DNA of 64,000 bases from the NCBI GenBank assembly GCA_019914945.1, contig CM034111.1:5642001-5706000 (forward strand), written 5' to 3'. Of the stretch, positions 33,515 through 46,052 are shown in pieces. The notes under the pieces are model-generated. The model was not told the origin of the DNA, made no database searches, and worked only from the letters and a program-made list of their open reading frames with translations. The position numbers were made by a program, and so were the translations under genes. This stretch comes from Typha latifolia. Taxonomy: Eukaryota > Streptophyta > Magnoliopsida > Poales > Typhaceae. Position 1 is the first letter of the stretch, and every line of letters starts with the position of its first letter.

Positions 33515-34450
33515 TGTTGGAAATATCATGTATTTGACATAAATTTTTATTAACTTTGAGCTAAGTTTTAAGTGGGGATCACACATTATTAATGATAGGT
33601 TAATGGTGGAATTAATTTAGCTCAAAGAGTACTTTATTATCATATATTCACTTATTCAAATCCATGAAGTGAAGTGAATAAAAATTGCTTGTAAAATAGG
33701 TATCAAGGTAATGAAAATAAAGAGAAGTGAGTTTAGTACCGTATTGGATATTTAAGAAATATTAGTATAATATATAAGTGCCAAACTTTATTTTGAATTT
33801 GGGCCCCAAAATGGGTACCTATTTTGTAGGTAAATAATACTATGCAACTTAACTCACACACACTCGCTGCTCGGCCTGACTCAGCTTGGTTCAATTTGCG
33901 CGTGTGGGTCAAATCCAAATTCTTCAGATTAATTAGTCAGTTATTGATTAAACCCGAGATGCAGATTAATTAGTTAGTTATTGATTAAACCTAAAATAGT
34001 GCATCTCTTCACATTAATAACTATTAATTGGTTTTTTTCTTGAGAGGATGCATCCATTTGTAACCAGATCTAACCATCCATTTGCATCCCTTCGTTTAAT
34101 TCTATAAATAGGCCATCAGTTTGCATTTGTTACACAAAAAATTTGGTTCACTCCTTTCAATTCTAGTTCGAGTCTTTTGTTTGCTTTTGAGAGAGAGAGA
34201 GTATAATACGGTATAGATTCGATAAGGCATTCAAATAGCTGCTTCCTTTTGAGTGCAATCCTGGGAGACCGACGTCTACTGTTCTAGAAACAATCGATAG
34301 AGGGTGAATTGATCTTAAAGAGATAGTGTCCAACACTTGACTCAATTATAGAAAATTTTATATTCTGTAATATGTAAGTTTATTTAATTTATTTACTTAC
34401 TTTGGATCAATTTTTTTATGACTTTTGGAATCAAATTATTACCACCAACA
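33515..34450 (+). mobile_element. 5' LTR of copia element G (Tork-like)
   Basis: Starts TGTTGGAAATATCATG and ends TTACCACCAACA. TATA box CTATAAATAGG at about 34102. The start recurs at 43529 and the end at 43894 and 45117. CATTC (33510-33514) before it pairs with CATTT (43895-43899) after the 3' LTR as a target duplication with one change, so 33515-43894 is one element. Confidence 0.85.
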
Positions 34451-35455
34451 ATCTTAAGACCAACTTTCTATGGCTATTAATTGATTCCTACCACTATTCT
34501 TTTCTTGTGATCGGAATTTTATTTTTCTTTCATTCATTCTTTTAGGTAGCTAAAATAGTAAAAAATATTATTACCCCTATCATTGTTCTTCTAATGATTA
34601 CATTTCATGGAGAAAAGTTTGAGAAGTTCTATAGTGTAGAATTCAAGAGATGGCATCAAAAAAATGCTATTTTGTTTAACTACCTTGAACTTAGCTAAAT
34701 TCTTACATGAAGATGTGCCTGAACTTTGAAAGGAAGAAACTAATAGGCTAGTAGTTGCTATAGTAGATGTGTGAAAGCATGCCAACTTTCTTTGCCAAAA
34801 CTATATCCTCAACGGATTGGACAACTCATTGTACAACGTGTATAGTTTAGTAAAAATGTCTGAGGAATTATAGGAATCCTTAGACAAGAAGTACAAGATA
34901 GAAGATGCCAGCACGAAAAAAATTTAGAGTCGATAAATTTCTTGAGTACAAGATGGTTGACACTAAACTAGTAATTAACTAGGTGCAAGATCTTCAAGTA
35001 ATAATTTATGAGATCCATGTTGAAAAAATGGTGATTAATTAATCATTCCAGGTGGCGGCTATTATTGAAAAATTACAACCGTCTTGGAGAGATTTTAAAA
35101 ATTACCTAAAACACAAGCACAAAGAAATGACACTTGAACTTATTGTTAGGTTGAGGATAGAAGAAGACAATCGTACTGCTGAAAAGAAAATTGGAAGCCA
35201 GTACGTGTCAAAGGCAAATGTTGTGGAGTCCACAAAAAATAAGAAGAGGAAGCATACCGGCGAAGGCTCTAAAGGTGGTGATGCAAAGAAGTTCAAGGGC
35301 AAATGCTACATTTGTGACAAGCAAGAGCATAGTGCTCCGGACTGCCGTTTGCATTAATAAAGAAGAACACCAAGAAAGAGAACTTTGAGAAGAAGCCACA
35401 AGCCAATGTAACTGAAGTGGAAAAACTTTGTTTTGATGTCGATGACATTCACTTC
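34451..35455 (+). pseudogene. gag of copia element G
   Basis: Gag of the copia type. The sister copy starts MAKIVKSIITPI with ATG 45195, but here the start codon is destroyed (GTA at about 34546). Readable blocks: TTLNLAKFLHEDVPEL, KMSEEL, QVAAIIEKLQPSWRDFKNYL, ELIVRLRIEEDNRTAEKK, and a zinc knuckle CYICDKQEHSAPDC (about 35310-35350) in which the usual Gly-His is Glu-His. Stops are scattered through 34700-35050; 35052-35357 is open. After DDIHFFT (about 35455) the sequence jumps into inverted T-LTR DNA. Confidence 0.85.
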
Positions 35456-35733
35456 TTCACTAGGCCGGCCTCAGCGAGAGAGAGAGAGAGAGAGTTTGAG
35501 GGAAGGAGGAGAGAGAGAAGGACCGAAAGGGAGAGTGGAAGGAGAAGAAAAAGATAGAGAGAGAGACGATGGGGGGATTTGGCGGTGGCTGCGGCGGCGC
35601 TGGGGCCCACTACGGCTAGCTTGCCACAGTCGGTTGGCTGCAGCAACGCGAGGGGTGCGTGGCACCCCCCCGCCCCCACGCTGCCCCATTGCATCGGCAC
35701 GACTTTATTTTTTTTAAAAATTGGGTTGTTACA
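35456..35733 (-). mobile_element. front of T-family LTR T4, inverted
   Basis: On the minus strand it starts TGTAACAACCCAA (35733) and runs into G/C-rich and GA/CT-rich sequence. This is the front end of the T LTR whose remainder lies at 36206-38954 in plus orientation. Directly outside its start, the minus strand reads TTAAT (35738-35734). Confidence 0.75.
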
Positions 35734-36205
35734 ATTAACATGTCGTAATCTACCATGCCAAATTTCATAGCTCTCGCAAGTAAGAAGACGAAGAAATTTT
35801 TTTATTATTTATACTTGGAGTCAGAGTCATTACATTCATCTTAAAGAGGCCATTAGACAAGTAGCCCCTTCCTACATACATGCCATTTTTGATAAGTATA
35901 AACTTACCAGACTCAAACACTAGCTTAAAACTTTTTTACTCAACAATGACATTAAAACCAAATTCTTTTGAATATCAGGCACATGCATCACATCAAAAGT
36001 TATTTTTCTAAAATCAATTTTAATACAACCTTCCCTATTCCGTCAACCTTCGAAGTTGCTGAATTGCCCATGTAAAGTTTTTCATCTGTCATAGTTTGAT
36101 AAGATGAAAACATCCACCTATTGGCACAAGTGCGTCGAGTAGCCCCAGTGTCTACTTACATTCTTTAGGATTACCACCAATCAGGTTTACTTCGGCCTCC
36201 ATCCT
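35734..36205 (-). pseudogene. protease of copia element G, inverted segment
   Basis: Minus strand: EVNLIGGNPKEC, then VDTGATRRTCANRWMFSSYQ (catalytic DTG present), DEKLYMGNSATSKVDGIGKV and, after frame changes, [16 protein letters not shown]. Every other coding part of element G is on the plus strand. The segment begins exactly where gag on the plus strand stops (VNLIGGNPKE follows the gag linker in related elements), so this block was flipped, not inserted. Confidence 0.85.
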
Positions 36206-36280
36206 TGGGTACCACTGCCTCCACCATTGCCACGCCGATGAGTTCTTTCTCCTTCTCTCTCTCTCTCTCTCTCTTCTTCT

Positions 36281-36334
<54 letters not shown>

Positions 36335-38954
36335 TCCTCCTTAGCTCGAGTTCACCGAAATCAAGCTGCCGATGAGAGGCCGGCCAGGCCGGCGCCCTCC
36401 CCACCGGCCCGGGTCCGCACCTCCCTCCCCTCCTCCCTTCTTCTTCTTCTTCTTCTCCTTCTTCTTCTTCTTCTTCTTCTTCTTCTCCTTCTTTTTCTTC
36501 TTCTTTTTCCTCTTCTTTCTTTCTTTCTTTTTCTTCTCCTTCCTCGGTTTTTTAATTAATTAATTCGAACGCACTTCACCCGCGTTTGAATGCGACTTAC
36601 AAAAAACTTATTTTCCTAGGAATTAAACATTAAAACAAGAAAGTAAGACATCCCTAAAGTGAATCCATGCATGAGATGACATTGGTGAAGTCCGAATCGT
36701 ATTAATCCACCACGCTTAATAATAATCTATAATCTTCAATATGATTAGTATTAATTATAATTTGTATAATCAATGATTAATTAGGTATAAATATAAGTAA
36801 TACTCATATTTATTTATTTATATTTCTATTAGATTAATATATAGATTTGTAAATTATAATTATCAAATTTATATACTAATATTTTTATGAGTTACATTTT
36901 AAATAATTCTAATAATTTATTATACATTATTATTTTGTAAGAAATAAAATAATTGGCTTATGTATTTATTTATTATTTTATAAAGTAATGACTACATAGT
37001 CCCTAATTAATCAAGATATAATTTAATTATAATTAGGTTTTTATCTATATTTATATTTTTATTTATAATTAAAAATCTAGCCAGTTATAAAAATAAGTAG
37101 AAATTCTAAAATCTAATAAATCATCATATTTTACTCGAACGGATTATAATGGGATAAACAACTAACTTTATGTTATTTGAACATTTTTAGATCCCGAACC
37201 CCTTATTTGAAACCCCGTGGATCTTGCTAGCGATGAGTGTCACTCTGTTGATGGGCAGATGTAAAGAATATGTAGTTTATATCTTTTCATCAGTGTGAGT
37301 AGTCTTATCCTCTAGACGCTTTTCTCAAATTAGGTTATATTATATATTATGTGAGTAGTCTTATCTTCAGCATGATTATATGATTTTATCTAGAGATGAT
37401 TACAGTTGAGCATATTTTATCATGCATTTGATTATACATTAGTGATATATAGAGATGATGAGAGATGATTATACTGTTATAATGCTATGTCCAGTTGATC
37501 TATAGCATGAGTATGCATGTGTTGAATACATAGTTGAAGACTACATTGCATTATTTTTCTCTTGATTCTTGTTCCACTTTAATTTCTGTTATGCATTGAC
37601 TTGTTATCGTACTAGATATATGCATATGATTTGTCATTTAGAAGGAAAGCATGAAATGTGATTGATAGGATAGTTGATAGAAAGCGTGAGGATACCTGAG
37701 TGGGCGTGAGGGTTAGGGCATGCCTAGAGATGATTGATCGCTCGACATAGTCGCGATCCTGTTGGCCTTACGTCTGAGGTTGTTAGTCTGTGTGCGTAGC
37801 AGACATTCGGACACATGCCGTTCGCTAGGGCATATGTGGCGTTCTATCAACTATGTGGGTGCCCAGTCTAGATGAATGTTGATACCCTAGCGGGTGGCGG
37901 GGTATGGTTATATTTGAGATACTCTTGCGGGTGGCGGAGTATGCTCTAAGCCTTCGGACATGATGTTGAGACTGAGTACCGGGTGTTGACTGTGCATGGC
38001 TTAGTATCATGATGACATATAGAGATGACATTGATTACTGAGATGTTGAGAAATGCATATGATTTCATTATCTTCGATTGCCTTGATTATTGAGTGGTCA
38101 ATATACATCATATATGGTTGTATTTGATATCATAGCATTGTCATGGTCGACATGCATCATGTGTCATATTTGAGAGAAAGTTATGATGATAGCATGACAT
38201 GGAGATTTGTTTACTCATTGTCGATGATTATATACTTTTATCAGTTATGACATGTTATCTATATTTTATTTATGTATTATTGAAGACACATTTATTTACT
38301 CATTCATAATATGATACTTTTTCTGATTCATATTATCCAGTACTTGATTTATTCTCTGTTTTGCTTCACTGATTCGGGGTAAGATCTATTCACTGAGCCT
38401 TTTGCTCATGACTCGTTTTATTTCCTTTTTTAACCCCCACAAATATTATGGTACGTGATACCGACTTGAGATATCCTGATGAGATATTTTAGAGCAAAGA
38501 TGAGGTGAGCTATAGATGGAGAGGGTATAGATGATAGTTTATATAGAAATTGAGTTATACCAGTATTTGATATTTGTACCCTTTTATATTAGACGATGAT
38601 TTATATAATACAGGTTGAATCATGGTGTACTCTTGTATTAGTTGTTTTAGTTGTATCTGGATGGTTTGTTGTGGCCTATGTGGGTCCTGCCAGATTATGT
38701 AGTGGTCTAGCTTATTTTATTATGGACTTAGATATTCATATGTTAATAAGTTTATTTGGTTAATAGTATAATTTATTTGGTGACAGATTATGTGATCATG
38801 GATAGGTTAGCAGGTTTTATTTGATGATGTCATGATTATATGTGCACAGGAGAGTATCTATGCATGACGGGCCCCGCCCGATCTATCGCATGCGCCGCGC
38901 GTGCCGTGTGGGCGCATGGCTATGCACGTGCCTATGCCGGGCGGGGGCATTACA
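36206..38954 (+). mobile_element. main part of T-family LTR T4
   Basis: A (CT)n run (36251-36328), GGCCGGCCAGGCCGGCGCC, TTC runs (36438-36540), a 140-bp scrap of a TGATACG-type LTR (36565-36704), then the A/T-rich core and the T tail to GGGGGCATTACA (38954). Next bases TTAAT (38955-38959) equal the five outside the inverted front end, giving a perfect 5-bp target duplication for T4. Confidence 0.8.
36565..36704 (-). mobile_element. fragment of a TGATACG-type LTR
   Basis: Minus strand copy of 8961-9095: AATACGATTCGGACTTCACC, CTTTAGGGATG, and the first GTTCGAACGC-like repeats. Truncated at 36565. Confidence 0.8.
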
Positions 38955-39500
38955 TTAATTATGTGTAGTTTAATTAATCTCAACTTGATGCCTAATTTCT
39001 AAATTAATTTGAATAATAAATGTGAAATATGTGTGGAAGATAATTTGGCTAAGGCTTCATTTCATTCTATTAAACGAAGTATAGAACCTCTAGAACTTAT
39101 ACATACCGATGTATGTGATTTAAAATTTATTTAAACTAGAGGTGGGAAAATGTATTTTATTACTTTTATTAACGATTGCATAAGATACTATTATGTGTAT
39201 TTGCTAAAAAGCAAAGATGAGACATTAGAAATGTTTATACATTTCAAAACTGAGGTTGAGAACCAATTTAGCAAAAATATTAAAATGCTAAGAAGTGATA
39301 GAGGTGATGAATATGAGTCACCATTTGCACAAATATGTGTAGAAAGTAAAATTATTCATCAAACAAAGGCGGCTTACGCTCCACAGCAAAATGATATTAC
39401 TAAACCTAAGAATAGAACACTAAAAGAGATGATGAATGATATGTTAATAAATCTACATCAGAAGTATTTCCATATAAATCTACATCAGAAGTAAGTTTTC
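38955..39500 (+). pseudogene. integrase of copia element G
   Basis: [16 protein letters not shown] (second half of the zinc module), [12 protein letters not shown] (first catalytic Asp), MYFITFINDCIRYYYVYLLK, MLRSDRGDEYESPF (second Asp), then AAYAPQQNDITKPKNRTLKE. In the last block the normal NGIAERKN reads NDITKPKN, so the third catalytic Glu is lost. An in-frame stop occurs at about 39133. The sequence then decays to about 39750. Confidence 0.85.
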
Positions 39501-39911
39501 TTAAAAGAACTTACAAAAACGTAGAAAGAGATGAGTAGGACCAAGAGTCCATGCAAAAAGGAAATGATAATGAACCTAGATGAAGTAAGAGAGCAAGGAC
39601 TTCTACGTCTTTTGGTCCTAATTTTCTAACATATTTGTTAGAAAAAGAACCTTAGAATTATAAGAAAGCAATGTCTACTCTTGAAGCTCCTTTATGGAAA
39701 GAAGCTATTGAGAGTGAAGTTAGAATGCATTTTGCAAAATAATACCTAGGAATTGGTAAATTTTCCACTAGGGTGTAAACCTTTGGGTTACAAATGGATC
39801 TTTAAAAGGAAGATAAAAGTAGATGGTTCAATTAACAAATACAAGGCGAGACTTCTAGTTAAAGGATATAGACAAATAGAGGGAATATATTACTTTGATA
39901 CATATTCACCG
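39501..39911 (+). pseudogene. start of reverse transcriptase, element G
   Basis: After a degraded linker the frame 39753-39989 reads LGCKPLGYKWIFKRKIKVDG, INKYKARLLVKGYRQIEGIY and FDTYSPVTRI, the fingers of copia RT. It leads into the first of three tandem units. Confidence 0.85.
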
Positions 39912-41370
39912 GTAACAAGAATAATGTCTATCCAATTAATAATTACTCTTTGGCATTATATAATCTGCACATACATTAAATTGATGTGAAAACTGCATTC
40001 AAATACGCTGAATTAAATAAAGAAATCCATATGGAACAACCCAAAGAGTTTGTGGCCCCAGGACGAGAGAGAAAGGTGTGCAAATTAGTTAAGTCTCTTT
40101 ATGGGCTAAACAAGCACCTAAACAATGGCATACAAAAATTTGACCGAGTTATGATGTCAAATGGTTTTCATATTAATGAATGTGATAAGTGCGTGAAAGA
40201 CACTTCAGATAAATATGCCATTGTATATTTTTATGTGGATGACAAGATAATAACTAATAGTAATATTAATATCATTAAAGCTACCAAGAGTATATTGGCT
40301 AATAAGTTCGACATGAAAGATCTGGGAGTTGCAGATGTGATTCTTGATATAAAGATCACTAAGACAATTGAAGGATATGTTATACATATTCATCAGTAAC
40401 AAGAATAATATCTATCCAATTAATAAGTACTCTTGTGGCATTATATAATCTGCACATATATCAAATTGATGTGAAAACTGCATTCTTGAATGCTGAATTA
40501 AATGAAGAAATCCATATGGAACAACCCAAAGAGTTTGTGGCCCCAAGACAAGAGAGAAAGGTGTGCAAATTAGTTAAGTCTCTTTATGGGCTTAAACAAG
40601 CACCTAAACAATGCCATACAAAAATTTGACCGAGTTATGATGTCAAATGGTTTTCATATTAATGAATGTGATAAGTGCGTGAAAGGCACTTCAGATAAAT
40701 ATGCCATTGTATATTTTTATGTGGATGACAAGATAATAACTAATAGTAATATTAATATCATGAAAGCTACCAAGAGTATGTTGGCTAATAAGTTCGACAT
40801 GAAAGATCTGGGAGTTGCAGATGTGATTCTTGATATAAAGATCACTAAGACAATTGAAGGATATGTTATACATATTCATTAGTAACAAGAATAATATCTA
40901 TCCAATTAATAAGTACTCTTGTGGCATTATATAATCTGCACATATATCAAATTGATGTGAAAACTGCATTCTTGAATGCTGAATTAAATGAAGAAATCCA
41001 TATGGAACAACCCGAAGAGTTTGTGGCCCCAAGACAAGAGAGAACGGTGTGCAAATTAGTTAAGTCTCTTTATGGGCTTAAACAAACACCTAAACAATGG
41101 CATACAAAAATTTGACCGAGTTATGATGTCAAATGGTTTTCATATTAATGAATGTGATAAGTGCGTGAAAGGCACTTCAAATAATTATGTCATTGTATAT
41201 TTTTATGTGGATAACATAATAATTACTAATAGTAATATTAATATCATTAAAGCTACCAAGAGTATGTTGACTAATAAGTTCGACATGAAAAATCTGGGAG
41301 TTGCAGATGTGATTCTTGGTTTAAAGATCACTAAGACAACTGAAAGATATATTATATCTCAATCATATTA
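39912..41370 (+). repeat. three tandem 485-bp copies of the RT palm, element G
   Basis: Units start at GTAACAAGAATAAT: 39912, 40396 and 40882 (steps 484 and 486). Each encodes IYQIDVKTAFLNAELNEEIH, KVCKLVKSLYGLKQAP, then after a shared frameshift FHINECDKC, FYVDDKIITNSN and NKFDMKDLGVADVIL. Unit 3 has the catalytic box changed to YVDN, and only it continues into downstream RT (IISQSYYIEKLLDKFNKDN). All three carry the same extra A in CATACAAAAATTTGACC, which breaks the frame. Confidence 0.95.
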
Positions 41371-42031
41371 TATTGAGAAATTGCTCGATAAATTTAATAA
41401 AGATAATAACAATCTTGATAGAACACATGTAGATGTGAATCTTCATCTCACGAAGAATACATGTGAACGTATATCTTAATTAGAATATTTTTAGATAATA
41501 GATAGTTTGATGTACATCTATAATTGCACTCATCTGGATATTACGTACTCTGTGAGTAAACTGAGTAGATATACAAATAATCTAGGGAATGATCACTAGA
41601 AGGTGATAGTTAGCATACTCTGATATTTGAGATATAACACTATAGATTGCACTACTCAAGATATCCAGTAGTACTTGAAGGGTATAATAATGCAAACTAA
41701 ATTTCTTACACAAAAGATACCAAATCTACGAGTGGATATGTCTTTATACTTGGGGATGCATTTATTTCATAGAAATCTTCTAAACAAACATATATAACCA
41801 ATTCTATTATGGAATCTGAATTCATAGCATTCGATAATGCTGGAGAAGAAGTTGAGTGGCTTCAAAATTTCTTAAAAGATATTTCTGTGTGGTTGAAACC
41901 TGGCTTTGTAATTTGTATACATTGTGATAGTCAATCATATAGGAAGGGCATCAAGTCAAATATATAACGGCAAGTCCCGACATATACGTCGTAGACATAA
42001 TATTGTGTGACACTTGATCTCAAATGGTATA
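41371..42031 (+). pseudogene. RNase H of copia element G, first part
   Basis: Readable in shifting frames: LDITYSVSKLSRYTNN, ESEFIAFDNAGEEVEWLQNF and CIHCDSQS, with SRHIRRRHNIV near 41975-42000. The frame is lost in several places. It is interrupted at 42032 by a solo LTR and resumes at 42835. Confidence 0.8.
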
Positions 42032-42834
42032 TGATACATCTTATTAAAGTCTTTTCTTATTGCATTAATTATTTATTTTCATTAAAATAAATTTTCTACA
42101 GTCGCGTTTGAATGCCTTGCATCAGTTCGCAAAAACAAAGAATGCAAAATGTGTGTTTGAACGCGATCGGGCGCGTTCGAACGCATACATCAATTCGCAT
42201 CCACAGAGAATGCCTTTTGTGCATTCGAACGCGGTCGAGGATATTCAAATGCTATTGGCAGGAGTCCACTAGAATTAGGGTTAATAATTGTTATTTTAGC
42301 TTGTTGGCTAGCCTCTATAAATGTGTGTATGGTAGCCAAAATCATAATACTTAATGAATATTTGTTTCTATCCTACTCTATCCTCTCTCTAGTCTCTCTA
42401 CCCTAATTTTCCTCCGCCCTCTTTACCAACCAGCCACCTCTACCATTGGTAAGGTCTCGTCTAACTTCTAATCTCTCTCGTTTGTCAAGTCCTCCATCTT
42501 CCTTGGGATCTCGACCACTTCTTCCCCTTCGTTTTTATCCCTTAAACTACATCAACCATCCACTCTCATCTCCATTATCATCCATAACCTTAACATCCAC
42601 TCCACTCGTCACCACTACCTTCAATCTATTCTATCGTGTTTTTGTCTTAGTTGCAGTTCGAATATGTGAAGGGCATAAATACGAAAAATATAGACAGGAA
42701 GTTATGGATCGATCAAACTTGGTTTCGTAATTTTTTGTCAATAGGAGAATATTTGATGAATATTTTCCCTCAACTGTGCAGATTGCTTCCTGCAATCAAT
42801 CCAAATCTTGAAAGGATCATTCCATAGCCTACCA
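42032..42834 (+). mobile_element. solo E-type LTR inside element G RNase H
   Basis: 803 bp, TGATACATC...CCTACCA, homologous to 60140-60950. Flanks are GTATA (42027-42031) and GTATG (42835-42839), a target duplication with one change. It carries the GTTCGAACGC array (42103-42250; exact 12-mer at 42173), CTCTATAAATGTG TATA-like sequence (near 42314) and the CT-rich leader. No element interior on either side, so it is solo. Confidence 0.85.
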
Positions 42835-43528
42835 GTATGATATCGATTGATTATGTGAAATCAAAGGATAACATCGTACATTCGTTAACAAAGGGTTTAA
42901 CAAGAGATCAAGGGTATTGTTCATCAAGGGGATGGGTTTAAAGCCTACCACCTAGAGTAACGACACAACGACAACCCAACCTAGTTGACTGGAGATCCTA
43001 AGATTTAGGTTCAAAGCGACAATGGAGTTGTGGGGACGTTCTCTGAAATCACTAAGGAATTATCCTATACCTTTTCCTATGATAACATAGTGATAAACCT
43101 ATACTAAGTTTTAGGGTAAGCAATGCTTTTAATGACCCTTATACTTTGGAAATCCAAGTGGAGTATGGCAGAATACTCTTAATAAAAGATCACATATGCG
43201 AGTGTGAAGTGAGCTGCTTATATGAGATGACTAGGCTAAATCTCTAGGGCGCTTAAAGAATTCCAACGCGTCTAGGGCCGAAATGGACACAACATATAGA
43301 ACCGACTATGCTGAAAAGAAGCTGTGTGGGTGTTATTGTCTTCGTTTATACAAAAGTTGAATAGTTCAAGATATCATGTTCACTGGTTAGTAAATAAATT
43401 TGATAATACTTTACTAGGGAAGGTTCAAAGCCAAAAGCTACATATCCTAATGTAGTAACTTTTTATTGTACTCTCAATCAAGTCTGTATTTCATATGCAT
43501 TTATAACTATTTCATTCATGTGGGGTAT
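42835..43528 (+). pseudogene. end of element G RNase H and 3' spacer
   Basis: 42840-42985 reads ISIDYVKSKDNIVHSLTKGL then TRDQ and, one base off, RGMGLKP: the C-terminus of copia RNase H. The rest to 43528 is non-coding spacer ending in a G-rich TGTGGGG tract (43519-43526) that would be the polypurine tract. Confidence 0.75.
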
Positions 43529-43894
43529 TATTGGAAATATCATGTATTTGACATAAATTTTATTAATTTTAAGCTAAGTTTTAAGTGGGGACTACACATT
43601 ATTAATGATAGATTAATGATGAAATTAATTTAACTCAAAAAGTATTTTATAGTCATATATTCACTTATTCAAATCTATGAAGTGAAGTGAATGAAAATTG
43701 GTTTTAAAGTGGGTATCAAGACAATGGAAAATGAAAAGAGTGAGTTTAGTACAATATCGGATATTTGAGAAATATTAGTATAGTATATAAGTATCAAACT
43801 TCTTATGCTCTTTGGGCCTCAAAATGGGTACCTATTTTATTTATTTTGGATTGAATTTCTTATGACTTTCGGAATCAGATTGTTACCGCCGACG
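43529..43894 (+). mobile_element. 3' LTR of element G, internally deleted
   Basis: Matches the first 310 bp of 33515-34450 and its last 55 bp (TTATGACTTTCGGAATCAGATTG, TTACCGCC); about 570 bp between are missing, including the TATA box. Followed by CATTT, the right target duplication. Confidence 0.8.
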
Positions 43895-44689
43895 CATTTT
43901 TCGAAAAATTGTCCCATGCATTAGATATCTTTGGATATATACTATCTTTGGAAGAGAGCTTATTACAGCATTTACCTTTCATCTCTCTTCTTCTTGCTGG
44001 TTCAGTAGCATATTACTATTCTTGTGGACTTCTTTTAGTAGTATGTCAATTTCGAATTATTTTGTCTGCATGGGCTATAGCTTAGAAGCAACAAGATTAA
44101 TCTTACCCTATAAGCAAATATAGAAAAAAATTAGATTATTATAAAAATATATCTATTATTGCGATAGTAACATATGTATAAGCAATGAAGACATAAATGT
44201 CCGCAGTGCGACAAATGTGTCTGCAGTGCAGATATATTTGTCTGTAGATATGCTTGTCAGCAATGCAGATATATGACTACAATACGTATATTTTGTTGAA
44301 ATAGAATTTCAAACTTCAATATGTAATGCGAGGATAGTGGTTGGGTTGCGAGAGCTGATCAGATCAAAGGCAATGGCATTGGTTGGGCTAGGTAGTGGTT
44401 GAACAACAAGTGTCAACTGGGTTGGAGGAGCTATACACAGGAAACGAAACATAAGTTAAAAGTTAAAACCTTCATGATATTCAAATGAAGATATACACAT
44501 TAAATCTAAAGCTATACCTTACCAAGAGTGACCAATTTGATGCTTCTTTTATATGTATCTCCTCATTTAATAGCAATAAATATCCAAAGGGAAAGCATGT
44601 GTTAGCGGTAATATTATGATTCTAAAAATCATAAAAATTCAATCCAAAATATTAAATAAACTTACTTATTACGGAATGCAAAATTCTAT
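43895..44689. other. unassigned A/T-rich interval
   Basis: No coding or repeat match found. Contains short degenerate repeats around 44200-44280 (GTCCGCAGTGCGACAAATGTGT and diverged copies). Confidence 0.4.
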
Positions 44690-45117
44690 ATAGTCAAATT
44701 TGGTATTAGATACTATTTTCTTAAAACCAATTCGTGCCTGTTTACTGCTATAAATAGGCCATCTATTTGCATTTGTGAAAAACACAATTTGGTTCAATCC
44801 TTTTTCAAATCTTGCTCGAGTCATTACTCTACATTTGAGAGAAAGTACAGCACAGTTTAAGTTCGACAAGACATTCGAATAACTACTTCCTTTTGAGTGT
44901 AAGACGGTCCTTATATTCTAGGAGATCGATGTCCACTGTTCTAGAAATATTTTGTGGAGGGCGAATTGGTCTTAAGAAGATAGTGTCCAGCACTAAACTT
45001 GACTATATACAATTTTATATTTTGTAATCTGTAAGTTTATTTAATTTATTTACTTATTTTTTATCAGGTTTTTTTGTAACTCTTTAGAATTAGATTGTTA
45101 CCGCCAACAATCTTAAG
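44690..45117 (+). mobile_element. second copy of the G-type LTR, 3' part
   Basis: Aligned with 34060-34450: CTATAAATAGGCCATCTATTTGC (TATA box at 44750), TTTGAGAGAAAGTA, and the end TTACCGCCAACA (45117). The front half is missing or unrecognisable. Confidence 0.75.
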
Positions 45118-45194
45118 ACCAAATTCTCTAATTGTTAATCTGATTCCTTTCAGTGTTCTTTTCTTCTGATCAGATTTTTTTTTTATTCAGTTAG

Positions 45195-45870
45195 ATGGCT
45201 AAAATAGTAAAGAGTATTATTACCCCTATTACTGCTCCTTTAGTGACTATAGTTCGTGGAGAAAAGCCTGAGAAGTTATGTGGTACAAAATTTAAGAGAT
45301 GGCAGTAGAAAATGCTGTTTTATATGACCACCATGAATTTGGCTAAATTCTTCCATGAAGATGTGTCTGAACTTCGAACGGAGAAAACTGATAGGCAAGC
45401 AAGTAGTTGTTGTAGTGGATGTATGGAAGCTTGTCGACTTCTTTTGCCGAAACTATATTCTCAACAGACCGGATAACTCGTTGGATAACGTGTATAGTTC
45501 ACTAAAAATGTCTAAGAAATTATAAAAAATTTTAGACAAGAGATATGCAAGACAGAAGATGCTGATGCAAAGAAATTTATAGTCCATAAATTTCTTGAGT
45601 ATGAGATAGTTGACACAAAACCAGTGATTAACTAGATACAACATCTTCAAGTGATAATCCATGAGATCCATGCAGAAGGAATGGTGATTAATTAATCATT
45701 CCAAGTAGTGGCTATTACTGAAAATAGCCATCGTCTTGGAGGGATTTCAAAAATTACTTAAAACACAAGCGCAAAGAAATGATACTTGAAAAACTTATTA
45801 TCAAATTGAGGATAGAAAAATAAAATCATACTACTAAAAAGAAAATTTGTAGCCTGAGAGTGCTGTTATA
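45195..45870 (+). pseudogene. gag of the second G-type copia copy
   Basis: Begins with an intact ATG: MAKIVKSIITPITAPLVTIV, then TTMNLAKFFHEDVSELRTEK, frameshifts, EDADAKKFIVHKFLEYEIVD and VIIHEIHAEGMVI. It ends around 45870 without a knuckle or pol. It serves as a check on the start of element G's gag, where the ATG is lost. Confidence 0.8.
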
Positions 45871-46052
45871 AATAACACGTAAAAGAAGCTAACTCTAATT
45901 AGGATTTAGCATGGTCGTGTATACTTGGTTAACTTAATATTAGCAATTTGAGTCGGTGATTTGGATGTATCTATATTAATTGATCCTGTCGGAGAATTAA
46001 TATAGATTACTGTAGGGAAAGTATATTAAGCAAATTATCTTAATTAATATGC
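45871..46052. other. unassigned interval
   Basis: A/T-rich, no match inside the window and no frame. Confidence 0.3.
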
